A program made the translations under genes and the position numbers. This document shows, in pieces, positions 1 through 9,230 of a stretch of DNA of 32,108 nt. The notes beneath the pieces were generated by a model, which searched no databases, was not told the origin of the DNA, and saw only the letters and a list, made by a program, of their open reading frames with translations. The stretch comes from Opitutaceae bacterium (GTDB lineage: Bacteria > Verrucomicrobiota > Verrucomicrobiia > Opitutales > Opitutaceae), in the NCBI GenBank assembly GCA_027482505.1, contig JAIXVY010000191.1, forward strand, positions 1 through 32,108, in the 5' to 3' direction. The number at the start of each line of letters is the position of its first letter. Positions within the stretch are counted from its first letter, which is position 1.

Positions 1-1
1 C

Positions 2-241
2 ACCATCCCGCCCTACTACGACTCCATGATCGGCAAGCTGATCTGCTACGGCTCCACCCGTAAGATCGCCCTCGAGCGCAGCTACCGCGCCCTCAGCGAG
101 TATCTCATCCGCGGCATCAAGACCACCATCCCGCTCCAAAAGGCGATCATGAGCGACCCGACCTTCATGGAAGGCAAGGCCACCACCGCCTACATGGAAG
201 AGTTCTTCGCCCGCACCCCGACGGATCTGTTCACCCAGTAA
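2..241 (+). CDS. accC: Biotin carboxylase subunit of acetyl-CoA carboxylase, C-terminal fragment
   Basis: This is the 3' end of an open frame that enters the window at base 2. It encodes about 79 residues beginning [17 protein letters not shown]. The [10 protein letters not shown] segment, followed by [16 protein letters not shown] and a C-terminal segment on helix-forming [15 protein letters not shown], is the characteristic C-terminal domain of AccC, which carries out ATP-dependent carboxylation of biotin on AccB in the first step of fatty acid synthesis. The ATG at 26 in the ORF track is an internal methionine, not the start. The gene ends 33 bases before a strong intrinsic terminator, so the transcript probably stops there and does not run into the downstream accessory genes. 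The identification rests on family motifs that I recognise. Most of the protein lies outside the window. Confidence 0.93.
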   Translation, partial: TIPPYYDSMIGKLICYGSTRKIALERSYRALSEYLIRGIKTTIPLQKAIMSDPTFMEGKATTAYMEEFFARTPTDLFTQ

Positions 242-274
242 CTTATTCGGAAAAGCAAGCGCTTATCCGCCTAG

Positions 275-303
275 CCCGCCGCGAATTCCGCGGCGGGTTT
301 TTT
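275..303 (+). terminator. Intrinsic terminator after accC
   Basis: A perfect 9-bp stem, CCCGCCGCG / CGCGGCGGG, encloses the loop AATTC and is followed at once by six T residues. It lies between the accC stop and the convergent regulator gene, and in the plus direction it would end the accC transcript. Confidence 0.93.
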
Positions 304-306
304 GTA

Positions 307-615
307 TTATTCAGCCGACGTTCCGCCATAAGGCCCCCGTCGGCGCCGTTTATAATGAACACTGCTCTCCGCCAGCACACGTTGCACGTGAGAATGTTCA
401 GGTAACTGCGAACCTATCAAATCGCTTGCGGCCAAACCATAGGCCGCCGCGGCGCGCTCTACGGTCTCGAGCCAGATCTGCTTTTTTCGCCCCGATTCAA
501 GCAACTGATAAAACCGCAGGCTAAGCTCCATTAGCTCCGCAGCCTCTTCCTGCGTTAGCTCATGCCTTAAACGCAATGCCCGCAATCGGTCGGCGATAAG
601 CGGGATCAAGGACAT
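307..615 (-). CDS. XRE-family helix-turn-helix transcriptional regulator
   Basis: A 102-residue protein with an ATG start. Residues 8-62 form a Cro/C1-type helix-turn-helix: IADRLRALRLRHELTQEEAAELMELS is helix-turn-helix core and LRFYQLLESGRKKQIWLETVERAAAAYGL the following helices. The C-terminal 30 residues are basic (HYKRRRRG) and contain no recognised ligand domain. Small XRE proteins of this kind usually act as dimeric repressors. The gene is transcribed away from the RCC1/lectin gene, and the 134-bp space between them contains inverted and direct GCGTAA half-sites that could be its operator. Control of itself and of the secreted-protein gene is an inference from this arrangement. No toxin partner is adjacent. 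Confidence 0.85.
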   Translation of the reverse strand: MSLIPLIADRLRALRLRHELTQEEAAELMELSLRFYQLLESGRKKQIWLETVERAAAAYGLAASDLIGSQLPEHSHVQRVLAESSVHYKRRRRGPYGGTSAE

Positions 616-619
616 GCGT

Positions 620-672
620 CATGATCATGGCGTAATTTAATTGACTTTTTACGCCTAGATCGATGCGTAATT
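620..672. promoter_or_regulatory. Candidate operator between divergent XRE regulator and RCC1 protein gene
   Basis: GGCGTAA at 629-635 pairs with TTACGCC at 649-655 as a perfect 7-bp inverted repeat, and GCGTAATT at 630-637 is repeated directly at 665-672. A perfect 10-bp palindrome, CATGATCATG, abuts at 620-629. Multiple half-sites immediately upstream of an XRE gene are typical of autoregulated operators. Binding is not shown. Confidence 0.4.
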
Positions 673-749
673 GGACAAGTTCTCGGCGCCTTATCCCACC
701 TGCAACCTCTATAGGGCATTTATCCTAAAGCGCCGGTATTTTACAATTT

Positions 750-3700
750 ATGAACCAATCCCCAGCTCATCATTTTCCATGCCGTGCTTCGTGCGTTGGC
801 CAGCTGTGCGCAGCAATTATGCTGATTGCCGCGCTCGCCATCAGCGCAACGCGGCCCCTATCCGCGCAACCCGCCATTGCAGCAGGCTCGTTGCATAGTC
901 TCATCCTAAAGGCAGACGGCACACTCTGGAGCTGCGGAGACAATGGCTCCGGCCAGGTGGGCGGAGGCACGGCGACAAGGCTCTTATATCCCTCCTTGGT
1001 CATGTCCGGCGTTCGCGCCATCTCTACCCAATACTCCCATTCGCTTATATTAAAAGACGACGGCACAGCGTGGGGCTGCGGCTTCAACGGCTCAGGGGAA
1101 CTTGGACTCGGCAATACGACCAATCGCCTAACCCCCGTTCAAATAATGACTGGGGTTCAGGCGGTGGCAGCGGGCGTCCAACACAGTCTTTTCCTAAAAA
1201 CCGACGGCACCGTCTGGGCTACCGGAGTAAATGGAAATGGCCAATTAGGCGACAACTCCACTCAAAGTAAGTCTGCTCCCGCGCAAGTGTTGAGCACCTC
1301 AGGACAAGCACTCACGGGCGTAAAAGCCATAGCTGCAGGTTTAAGCCACAGTTTATTTTTAAAAACAGACGGGACAGTTTGGTTTTGTGGCACTGGTTAT
1401 TCAGGAAATGGTTCACTCACTGTCAACCAAACCTATGCCAGCCAGATAGCCACAGGCGTAAAAGCTATATCTGCAACTTGGAATCACAGCCTGCTATTAA
1501 GAGACGATGGTTCCGTTGCGGCTTTTGGTGAAAATAGCTGGGGCCAGTTGGGTGACGGTGGAACAACAGCTCGAGCCACCCCCGTGCAAGTCATGACTGG
1601 CGTTCAAGCAATCTCCACAAACCAGTTCTCAAGTTTATTCCTAAAAACAGACGGAACCGCGTGGAGAGCAGGAAGGGTGAATGTCGCTGGAGTAACTTCA
1701 GGCACTTCTACACCAATACAAGTCTTGACTAATGTGAGCGCGATTGCCGCAGGTCAAAATCATAGTCTATATTTAAAGGCCGACGGCTCGGTTTGGGGAG
1801 AAGGCACCAATCAATCTGCGCAATTGGGAGACGGCACATATTCTGATCGCGCGACTGCGATCCAAATATTTAATGTGGCCGCGCCGTCCTACCAAATAGT
1901 AAATGGATCGTTTACATGGACCCAAGCAAAGACGGATGCGGAGGCACGCGGGGGGCGACTGGCTATTATTGATACTCAAGCGAAGATCAATCACTTAGAG
2001 AACTTGCTCACCCGAGCAGGCTCTTGGCCTTTTCTATGGCTGGGCCTCACCGACACTGAATCAGAAGGAACCTGGAAGTGGCTGGACGGAACCATAATAA
2101 CAACTAACAACTGGGCAGCCGGAGAGCCAAGCGCATCCAACAGCCAAGAGGATTATGTTTACATTTATCCAAGTGGTTCAGTTTATCCACGCAAATGGAA
2201 CGATGCTCCGCAAGATGCACCATCTCCAAACCAATCAGGTTATCTACTAGAAGTCCTAAAGCCTTTTTCACCTTACGGCTGGGGAACGGACTCCGCGGAG
2301 GGCAGATTAAATACTCCCTCGGGGCTAGATAGCTTAACTAAGATCGAAGGAGGCTATAACCACAGTGTGGCACTTAAATCCGATGGCACCGTAGTCGCTT
2401 GGGGAAATAACAACGGAACCCAAGGAATCACCCAAGTGCCAGCCGGCCTTTCCAGTGTTATAGATATAGACGCGGGCTGGAATTGGACAGTTGCCAGAAG
2501 AAGCAACGGAACATTGGTCTCCTGGGGGGCCAATGATTCAGCTCAAATTACACAAACTCCTACCAATCAAAGCTTCATCTCCGTAGCCGCCGGAAACATG
2601 CATGGTGTGGCTTTAAAAAATGATGGCACCGTAGTGTGTTGGGGACGCGGAGACTTTGGTCAAAAAACTGTGCCCGCGGGATTAAATAATGCGATTGCGG
2701 TGGCTGCTGGCGGCCATTGGACAATGGCGCTTAAAAATGACGGCACGGTGGCCGCCTGGGGCGCGATTACCAATTTCCCGCCAATCGGATTATCCAACAT
2801 CTCGAAGATCGCAGCCGGAGACAGCTTTGGTTTGGCCCTTCGTAGCAATGGCACTGTGGTAGCTTGGGGAGACAACACTTACGGGCAACTAAACATTCCC
2901 GCAGGCTTGGATAACGTTACTTCAATTTATGCTACAGCTTTGACAGCATATGCCATAAAGACCGACGGCAGTGTAGTAAGCTGGGGCGATAATCGCTTCG
3001 GCCAGCGCAATATTCCGATATTACCCGGCAATCAACGATGGAACACAATCGGTGGCGGCTGGGAACATGTTTATGGATTGGCTTTAATTCCATCCGCTCC
3101 AATAATTACATCTCAGCCTCTTGCGGTTACCAACTTTTTGGGCGCAACCGCAAGCTTCTTGGTATCCGTTTCCAGCACACTTTCCCCAAGCTATCAATGG
3201 CGCAAAAATGGCGTCGATATTCCAGGGGCCACCACGTCTACCCTATCTCTCGCTTCAGTGTCTCTGACGGATGCCGGAAGTTATTCCTGCCTGATATCAA
3301 ATTCGGTCGGCTCGGTAGTATCAAATTCCGCAAATCTAACGGTATACCCTGAAACCAATCTCACTATCCGCACGCAGCCCGCCTCACAAGCAATAGTCCT
3401 AGGCAATAGCGTTACCTTTAGCGTATTCGCTACAAGCGTAGATCCAATTGGCTATCAGTGGCGCAAAAATGGCATTACTATTCCCGGTGCCACCTCGGCT
3501 AATTATACTATAGCTGCCGTCACTAGCACCGACGCAGGCAACTACACTTGTATAGTAAGCGATCCCGATGAACTACTGTTAACAACCGCAGCCACGCTTA
3601 TTGTTCAAACTCTACCGGCCATTACTTCTCAACCCACTTCGCTGACCGTGCTGCAGAATGCCTCCGCAACTTTCAGCGTCGCGGCCACCGGCACACCCGC

Positions 3701-4502
3701 CCCCACCTACCAATGGCGCTTCAACGGCAGCCCCATATCCGGCGCCACCTCGGCTTCCTATTCCATCGCCTCAGCCCAGGCGGCCAACGCGGGCAACTAC
3801 ACCTGCGTCGTGACCAACGCCGCCGGCTCCGTCACTTCGGGCACCGCCACGCTCACGGTAAACATACCCGCCGCCATCACCGCCCAGCCCTCTTCCCAGT
3901 CAGTCAACCCGGCCGCTTCCGCCACCTTTAGCGTCACCGCCTCGGGCACCGGTTCCTTGAGTTATCAGTGGCGCAAAAACGGCCGCAATATCGCCGGCGC
4001 GACCTCCAGCACCCTCACCCTGTCCAATGTCCGCTTCTTGGATGAGGCCAAATACACTTGCCTGGTCTCGAATGCGTTCGGCTCCGCACTGAGCACCGTA
4101 GCCACACTCACCATCACCATCAGCCCCACTTCGCCCGATTCCGACGGCGACACCATCTCCGACGCCTTGGAGACCTACCTGTCCGTCTTCGGCCTCGATC
4201 CGGCGGTGGACTCCACCGAGGAGTGGACCCGCCTCCTGGCCATGATTCCCGACCTTGGCGCCTATTACACCGCCGACCAGATGCGCGATCTCGCGGTCGG
4301 CAGCCCCACCCTGCGCCGCGGCACCAACGGCAACTTCCTTCTCGATGTCACCGTTCAAGAATCCACCAACCTCAACACGTGGACCAACCGCGCACTCTCC
4401 GCGCCGATGATCACCTATCCCGGCGGCGTCCTTCGCGTCGAACTGCCCCCACTCGATTCCTCCACCCACTTCTATCGCCTCAGGAGCCAAGCGGCCCCGT
4501 AA
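750..4502 (+). CDS. Giant exported protein: RCC1 repeats, C-type lectin-like domain, RCC1 repeats, four Ig-like domains
   Basis: A 1250-residue exported protein. A long N-terminus ends in a hydrophobic signal segment (LCAAIMLIAALAISATRPLSAQ), with likely cleavage near residue 40. Residues about 42-375 hold seven RCC1-like units of the form AIAAGxxHSLxLKxDGTxWxxG. Residues about 380-506 resemble a C-type lectin fold (FTWTQAKTDAEARGGRLAII, FLWLGLTDTESEGTWKWLDG, NNWAAGEPS). Residues about 528-775 give six more RCC1 units with AWG cores. Four Ig-like domains follow (about 785-1127), each with a YQWRxNG motif and a late C residue in the Y(S/T)C strand. DSDGDTISDALE at about 1132 resembles a calcium-binding TSP3 loop, and the C-terminus has a QESTNLNTWTNR motif. 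A role in surface adhesion or carbohydrate binding is inference. No PEP-CTERM or autotransporter domain is visible. The first 2.9 kb are AT-richer than the last 0.85 kb. Confidence 0.88.
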   Translation: MNQSPAHHFPCRASCVGQLCAAIMLIAALAISATRPLSAQPAIAAGSLHSLILKADGTLWSCGDNGSGQVGGGTATRLLYPSLVMSGVRAISTQYSHSLILKDDGTAWGCGFNGSGELGLGNTTNRLTPVQIMTGVQAVAAGVQHSLFLKTDGTVWATGVNGNGQLGDNSTQSKSAPAQVLSTSGQALTGVKAIAAGLSHSLFLKTDGTVWFCGTGYSGNGSLTVNQTYASQIATGVKAISATWNHSLLLRDDGSVAAFGENSWGQLGDGGTTARATPVQVMTGVQAISTNQFSSLFLKTDGTAWRAGRVNVAGVTSGTSTPIQVLTNVSAIAAGQNHSLYLKADGSVWGEGTNQSAQLGDGTYSDRATAIQIFNVAAPSYQIVNGSFTWTQAKTDAEARGGRLAIIDTQAKINHLENLLTRAGSWPFLWLGLTDTESEGTWKWLDGTIITTNNWAAGEPSASNSQEDYVYIYPSGSVYPRKWNDAPQDAPSPNQSGYLLEVLKPFSPYGWGTDSAEGRLNTPSGLDSLTKIEGGYNHSVALKSDGTVVAWGNNNGTQGITQVPAGLSSVIDIDAGWNWTVARRSNGTLVSWGANDSAQITQTPTNQSFISVAAGNMHGVALKNDGTVVCWGRGDFGQKTVPAGLNNAIAVAAGGHWTMALKNDGTVAAWGAITNFPPIGLSNISKIAAGDSFGLALRSNGTVVAWGDNTYGQLNIPAGLDNVTSIYATALTAYAIKTDGSVVSWGDNRFGQRNIPILPGNQRWNTIGGGWEHVYGLALIPSAPIITSQPLAVTNFLGATASFLVSVSSTLSPSYQWRKNGVDIPGATTSTLSLASVSLTDAGSYSCLISNSVGSVVSNSANLTVYPETNLTIRTQPASQAIVLGNSVTFSVFATSVDPIGYQWRKNGITIPGATSANYTIAAVTSTDAGNYTCIVSDPDELLLTTAATLIVQTLPAITSQPTSLTVLQNASATFSVAATGTPAPTYQWRFNGSPISGATSASYSIASAQAANAGNYTCVVTNAAGSVTSGTATLTVNIPAAITAQPSSQSVNPAASATFSVTASGTGSLSYQWRKNGRNIAGATSSTLTLSNVRFLDEAKYTCLVSNAFGSALSTVATLTITISPTSPDSDGDTISDALETYLSVFGLDPAVDSTEEWTRLLAMIPDLGAYYTADQMRDLAVGSPTLRRGTNGNFLLDVTVQESTNLNTWTNRALSAPMITYPGGVLRVELPPLDSSTHFYRLRSQAAP

Positions 4503-4524
4503 TATAAATAAGTTAGGCAACACC

Positions 4525-4549
4525 GCTAGAGACCCCCTAAGGGGTTAGC
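4525..4549 (+). terminator. Weak hairpin between the two giant secreted-protein genes
   Basis: GCTA-gag-ACCCC-CTAA-GGGGT-TAGC forms a bulged stem-loop 23 bases after the RCC1 gene stop. No T-tract follows, so it may be an attenuating or RNA-stabilising structure and not a full terminator. Confidence 0.3.
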
Positions 4550-4565
4550 TTGAAACCGAATACCC

Positions 4566-7500
4566 ATGAAAAAGAGCCTTTCCTCGCACCTGCTGATGCT
4601 CTGCGCCTTGATTTTTAATTTTGCGTTGGCCGGCGAACCGATTCCCGACCGAATCCTCGTGCGGTTCAAGCCGGACGTAACAACCGCGGAACGATCCTCG
4701 ATTGAAGAGAAATACAACCTTACACTGCTGAAGGAAATAAAACTCTTCAAAATACACGTATACTCCTTCGATAGCACCTTAAGCACAAGCACCAGTCTTT
4801 GCGAAAAGCTTAAGTCCGAAGTCGGTGTAGAAACAGCGGAGCCAGACCAAGCCAGAAAAATTAGCAGCGCGAACGACCCCGATTACACGAAGCAGTGGTA
4901 TCTGAATAACACCGGACAAACCGTGAACGGAAAATCGGGGCCGGCGGGCATCGATATACGATGGCCGGCCGCCAACGCTCGTTACAACCCCCAGTCCGTA
5001 ATTAAGGTCGCCGTAATAGACTCGGGCACGGCTATTCTGCATCCAGATCTCGTCGGCTCGATGTATAACAAAGCCTCTGAAGTAATAAATGGAATTGATG
5101 ACGACAACAACGGGCTAATAGACGACTGGTGCGGCTACGACGTCTTCTCGGACGACAGCCTGGCGCTTGACCAAAACGGACATGGCACGCTAGTCGCGGG
5201 CATAATCGCGGCCGAGATAAACAACTACACGGGCGGAAGCGGAATCACCAATAACATAGAAATAATACCCTACCGCATATTTGACCAGTTTGGTCGCGGA
5301 GGCAGTCCCAAATACAGGATTGGCAGCATAGGCGTTTCAGACGTGCTTGTGGCATTGGCGCACGCCGTCGAAGAGGGATCGAAAATCATCAACTTAAGCC
5401 TAGGTGGGAGCGGCTTCAGCTCACTGGAGCAAGAAGCCTATAATCAATTGGTTAATGAGAACATATTGGCTATAATTGCCGCGGGCAACGGAGGAGTCGA
5501 CAGCAAGGGAGATAATAACGACATTTACCCGACTTATCCCGCAACTTACCCTTCGTCTGCAATCATAGCTGTTGCCGCGCAAAAGAGAAGCGGCGGCCTT
5601 GCGGATTTCTCCAATTATGGAGTTGTCAGCGTAGATATAGCGGCCCCCGGAACCGACATCTATGGACCGGACGTAACCAGAAAGACAATATTCTACCAAA
5701 GCTTTGATAACGGCGCACCAGGATGGACAGTGGGGAGGAACACCAGTGACCAGTCCTACTTAAATTGGACGATAGCCTACGATGGAGCCAATGGCTACCT
5801 AACCGATCGCCTGCCTTATACAGAATACCTTCCAAATACAGATACATGGGTAAGGTCTCCATTTATCGACTTGAGCGCTGCCGCTGGAACCAGGCTTGAA
5901 TTCGATTCGTATTTCGAACTGGCGGATGACTACATAGTGCTAGAAGTTTCAAATGATGGCCTCAATTGGACTGACTACCAATATTTTTATAGCGATGAGT
6001 TTACTGCATTTTCAACCGAGCCCATGGATATATCCGACTTGGATGGGCAATCGGGATACCTAAGATTCAGATTGGTGAGCGATTATTCAATTCAAGGCTT
6101 TGGAGCATTAATCGATAATGTGAAAATCTCCGCCATTGATGACTTTAACGCCAGCAACCCAAGTTATAGATATAATGATGGAACCTCATTTGCGGCACCC
6201 GTCGTTGCCGGTGTAGCAGCTATGGTGTGGACTCACAGGCCTGACCTTACTGCCGCCCAAGTCAGAAATTGCATACTTCTCTCGGCTCGCCCCGTATCAC
6301 TTTTAAGCGGCAAGGTGGCTACCGGGGGCATGGTAGACGCAAACGCCGCACTGATTTACGCGGATTCGCTGCCAAAAACCACCCAGTCCATCGATTTCAA
6401 TCCCATCTCAAACCAAATTTTTAATCCGACAGAAAACAACCAAGTGCCGCTCTCGGCAATTTCCAGTTCCGGTCTGCCCGTCACCTACGAGGTCGTTTCC
6501 GGACCCGCGACGATCAGTAATAACACACTAACGATTACCGGACAGGGAACAATCACGGTTCGAGCCTACAATTCAGGAACCAACAGCTACTCTAGCGCAT
6601 CGGCAAGCCGAAGCTTCACTGCTTCGCTGCAGAAGCAGCAGCAAACCATCAGCTTCCCGCAACCTTCTGATAAAACTTTTGGCGATGCGCCGTTTACAGT
6701 GACGAGCTCCGCATCAAGCGGCCTCGCAACCAGTCTGACTTTGATCAGCGGGCCAGGAACCTTAAACGGAAACACCTTAACCATAACCGGGGCAGGTCAG
6801 ATCGTTTTGCGCTCCACCCAAGCAGGCAACAGCGCATACGAAGCGGCTAGCCCGGTTGATCGCACAATAGCAGTTAGCAAGCAAGTCGCAGGCATAGGCA
6901 CAAGCGGCCTTAATAAAATTTATAATGGTGGTCGTCATACAATCTCCACGGCCACCAGTCCAGCGGGACTAAACTTACTGGTCTCTTACAATGGCCAAGC
7001 CTTAGGCCCGATCGAAGCGGGGACTTATCAGGTTGGTCTTACCATCTCAGATGCCAACTACACTGGCAACTCCACCGCTATCCTCGTGATTGAGAAAGCA
7101 AACCAAACCATCACGCCGCCCAATATCCCATCCCAAATCAACTATTCTCCCTCCAACAACACCCTGACTCTAAACGCGACAGCAAGCTCTGGACTACCCG
7201 TATCCTATAGCGTAATAAGCGGCCCCGCCAGAGTTGATGGCAACATACTTACCGTCAGTGGAGGAGGCAATATCACGCTACGCAGTTCGCAGAGCGGCAA
7301 CAACAACTACAACAGCGCCGCAAATGTGGACACTAGTATTAGCGTAACTGACGCAAATGATGTTCCTCGGGTAATTAGTCAGCCCACCACGGTCCTTGCA
7401 GCGGTTAATTCCAACGCCTTACTAGATATAACAACTTCCGGAACTGGCCTAAAATACCAATGGTATTTTGCAGGCAAAGCCATCAAAGGTGCGGTAGCCG

Positions 7501-8123
7501 AAGATCTTTTCCTAAAGGTAACCGCGAAATCCGCAGGCACCTATATTCTTACCATGATCGACAGCACCGGAGACATCGCCACTGCTTCGGTCACACTTCG
7601 CGTGGCGCTAGCGCCCAAAATTACAAGACCTCCCGCCAAAGCAGCATCGGTCGCCCTTGGCGGCTCCGCGACCTTAGTTGTAGCCGCAAGCGGAGAAGCG
7701 CTTTCTTACCAATGGTTCCGCAATGGAGTAGCCCTCCAAGATCAAACCGCAGCCACCCTGTCTGTCTTCTCTGCCACGGCCGAATCCTCAGGCAACTACA
7801 CTGTGCGGGTCAGTAACATTGCTGGCTCAGTCACCTCGAAAGGAACTAGCCTTACTGTGCTTGCGCCACCGACCGTTGGCACAATTACCGGCCCCTCAGT
7901 GGTGGCGATGCGCTCGGGATTCACACTTGGCGTTATTGCCAGCGGTCCTGGAAAATTAATTTACCAATGGCGTCTGAACGGCAGCCCAATACCGAAGGCC
8001 ACCGGCCCCCGATACGTTGTGAAAACAGCCACTTCCACGAACGCGGGCACATATACCGTCACTGTAACGAATTCGGTTGGATCTACCACCAGCGATGGAC
8101 GCGTGTTGGCTGTAACACCCTGA
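4566..8123 (+). CDS. Secreted subtilisin-like serine protease (S8) with Ig-like and MBG-like C-terminal domains
   Basis: An 1185-residue exported protein with a clear signal peptide ([23 protein letters not shown]). A propeptide-like region ([22 protein letters not shown]) precedes a subtilase domain with Asp152 in VAVIDSG, His206 in NGHGTLVAG, Asn308 of the oxyanion hole in AAGNGG and Ser541 in [17 protein letters not shown], so all catalytic residues are present. A block of about 150 residues (about 376-525, [15 protein letters not shown] to [10 protein letters not shown]) is inserted between Asn and Ser and looks like a jelly-roll beta-sandwich. After the protease come three similar repeats with [14 protein letters not shown]/LTITGxGxI motifs, one MBG-like domain (NKIYNGG...[16 protein letters not shown]) and about three Ig-like domains with YQW motifs up to the C-terminus. 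It is co-oriented with the RCC1 gene 63 bp upstream and may share its transcript. The substrate is unknown. No sorting signal is seen. Confidence 0.93.
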   Translation: MKKSLSSHLLMLCALIFNFALAGEPIPDRILVRFKPDVTTAERSSIEEKYNLTLLKEIKLFKIHVYSFDSTLSTSTSLCEKLKSEVGVETAEPDQARKISSANDPDYTKQWYLNNTGQTVNGKSGPAGIDIRWPAANARYNPQSVIKVAVIDSGTAILHPDLVGSMYNKASEVINGIDDDNNGLIDDWCGYDVFSDDSLALDQNGHGTLVAGIIAAEINNYTGGSGITNNIEIIPYRIFDQFGRGGSPKYRIGSIGVSDVLVALAHAVEEGSKIINLSLGGSGFSSLEQEAYNQLVNENILAIIAAGNGGVDSKGDNNDIYPTYPATYPSSAIIAVAAQKRSGGLADFSNYGVVSVDIAAPGTDIYGPDVTRKTIFYQSFDNGAPGWTVGRNTSDQSYLNWTIAYDGANGYLTDRLPYTEYLPNTDTWVRSPFIDLSAAAGTRLEFDSYFELADDYIVLEVSNDGLNWTDYQYFYSDEFTAFSTEPMDISDLDGQSGYLRFRLVSDYSIQGFGALIDNVKISAIDDFNASNPSYRYNDGTSFAAPVVAGVAAMVWTHRPDLTAAQVRNCILLSARPVSLLSGKVATGGMVDANAALIYADSLPKTTQSIDFNPISNQIFNPTENNQVPLSAISSSGLPVTYEVVSGPATISNNTLTITGQGTITVRAYNSGTNSYSSASASRSFTASLQKQQQTISFPQPSDKTFGDAPFTVTSSASSGLATSLTLISGPGTLNGNTLTITGAGQIVLRSTQAGNSAYEAASPVDRTIAVSKQVAGIGTSGLNKIYNGGRHTISTATSPAGLNLLVSYNGQALGPIEAGTYQVGLTISDANYTGNSTAILVIEKANQTITPPNIPSQINYSPSNNTLTLNATASSGLPVSYSVISGPARVDGNILTVSGGGNITLRSSQSGNNNYNSAANVDTSISVTDANDVPRVISQPTTVLAAVNSNALLDITTSGTGLKYQWYFAGKAIKGAVAEDLFLKVTAKSAGTYILTMIDSTGDIATASVTLRVALAPKITRPPAKAASVALGGSATLVVAASGEALSYQWFRNGVALQDQTAATLSVFSATAESSGNYTVRVSNIAGSVTSKGTSLTVLAPPTVGTITGPSVVAMRSGFTLGVIASGPGKLIYQWRLNGSPIPKATGPRYVVKTATSTNAGTYTVTVTNSVGSTTSDGRVLAVTP

Positions 8124-8239
8124 ACAAGAAGGTATTTGGACTCGGCGGATTAATGGAAATTTAAATTTATCTTCTGCCGCGGCTCTCCGGGCGATTGGGA
8201 TTTGCCGCCGCGGGGCCCGTCTTGTTGGGTGATGGCATC

Positions 8240-8689
8240 ATGACGCCCTCGCCCGACGACACCCCGCCCACCACGCGTTACGACGACCAGCCCACCCTCG
8301 GCGACATCAAGATCAACCACAACGTCGTCGCCGGCATCGTCCGCCTCGCCACCCTCCGCGTGCCGGGCGTGGCCGGCGTCGGCGGCGGCATCGTCGACGG
8401 CATCAGCGAACTCTTCGCCAAGCGCGAGGCCGATCACCGCGGCGTCAAGGTCACCGAGGACGCCGAGGACAACTACTACGTCGAGATCCGCCTCATCGTC
8501 GCCTATGGCGCCGAAATCGGCAAAACCGCCTACCAGGTGCAGGTCGCCGTGGCCAAACAGGTCTCCGCCATGACCGGCAAACCGGTGCGCAAGGTCGACG
8601 TCATCGTCGAGGGCGTCCGCCTCCCCGAGGGCCGGGGCGACACCCGCGAGGACGACGATACCTGGCCCGACCTCCCCGCCACCGACTAA
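8240..8689 (+). CDS. Asp23/Gls24 family envelope stress protein
   Basis: A 149-residue protein, counted from the ATG at 8240. The track start at 8195 adds 15 low-complexity residues, and the ATG lies just before the conserved region. The Asp23/Gls24 core runs from GDIKINHNVVAGIVRLATLRVPGVAGV through YYVEIRLIVAYGAEIGKTAYQVQVAVAKQVSAMTGKPVRKVDVIVEGV. The acidic tail is family-typical. Members are small cytoplasmic or membrane-associated proteins linked to cell-envelope homeostasis, and in many Firmicutes an asp23-like gene follows accBC. Here accC lies about 8 kb upstream with an accessory block in between. The next gene resembles the membrane anchor AmaP, which tethers Asp23 in staphylococci. 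A joint role in the envelope is inferred from this. Confidence 0.88.
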   Translation: MTPSPDDTPPTTRYDDQPTLGDIKINHNVVAGIVRLATLRVPGVAGVGGGIVDGISELFAKREADHRGVKVTEDAEDNYYVEIRLIVAYGAEIGKTAYQVQVAVAKQVSAMTGKPVRKVDVIVEGVRLPEGRGDTREDDDTWPDLPATD

Positions 8690-8728
8690 GCAGCCCCCGG
8701 CTCCTAGCTCACTCCCCCTCGCTCCTCC

Positions 8729-9157
8729 ATGAACGATTACACCACCTGGGCCGAGGTTCTTTGGGCCGACGCCCCCCGCGACGCCGCCCTGCTCTGGCTC
8801 GCCCTTGCCCTCTGGGTCGTGCTCGTCCTCATCCGGCCCTCCTCCAGCGTGGTGCTGCGCAAGACCGAGGGCGGCCAGCTGGCCATTTCGCGCCACGCGC
8901 TGGATCGCCTCCTGGAATCCTGCGCCGAGCAGCTCAAGGGCGTGGCCCATGCGCGCGCCCACGTCCGCCGCCGCGGCGGCAAGTTTCACACCACGCTCCT
9001 GCTCAAGGTGCGCCCCTACGCCAAACTCGACGCCATCCAGGGCTACCTCGAGCAGGAGATTCGCGACATCTTCGCCCAAAACCTCGGCCTCGCCGACGCC
9101 ACCGGACGCGTCGAGGTGAAGATCGTGGGCGTCGTTCCGGAGCCCAAGGATTTCTAG
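8729..9157 (+). CDS. AmaP-like alkaline shock response membrane anchor protein
   Basis: A 142-residue protein with one N-terminal transmembrane helix (DAALLWLALALWVVLVLIRP), then an Asp23-like soluble domain: VVLRKTEGGQLAISRHALDRLLESCAEQLKGVAHARAHVRRRGGKFHTTLLLKV and a DIFAQNLGLADATGRVEVKIVGV ending. Residues ISRHALDRLLE and the closing VEVKIVGV are typical of AmaP/Asp23-type domains. It starts 40 bp after the asp23-like gene and runs the same way, so the two are probably translated from one transcript. By analogy with AmaP it would anchor the Asp23 homologue at the inner face of the membrane. The assignment is based on architecture and neighbours. Direct sequence identity to AmaP could be low. 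Confidence 0.75.
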   Translation: MNDYTTWAEVLWADAPRDAALLWLALALWVVLVLIRPSSSVVLRKTEGGQLAISRHALDRLLESCAEQLKGVAHARAHVRRRGGKFHTTLLLKVRPYAKLDAIQGYLEQEIRDIFAQNLGLADATGRVEVKIVGVVPEPKDF

Positions 9158-9230
9158 GACCGCGCGTTTCTCACGCCCGCATTTACACTTCTGCCTTTAT
9201 TCCCGGCGCGCCTCCCGCATACCTGCCCCC

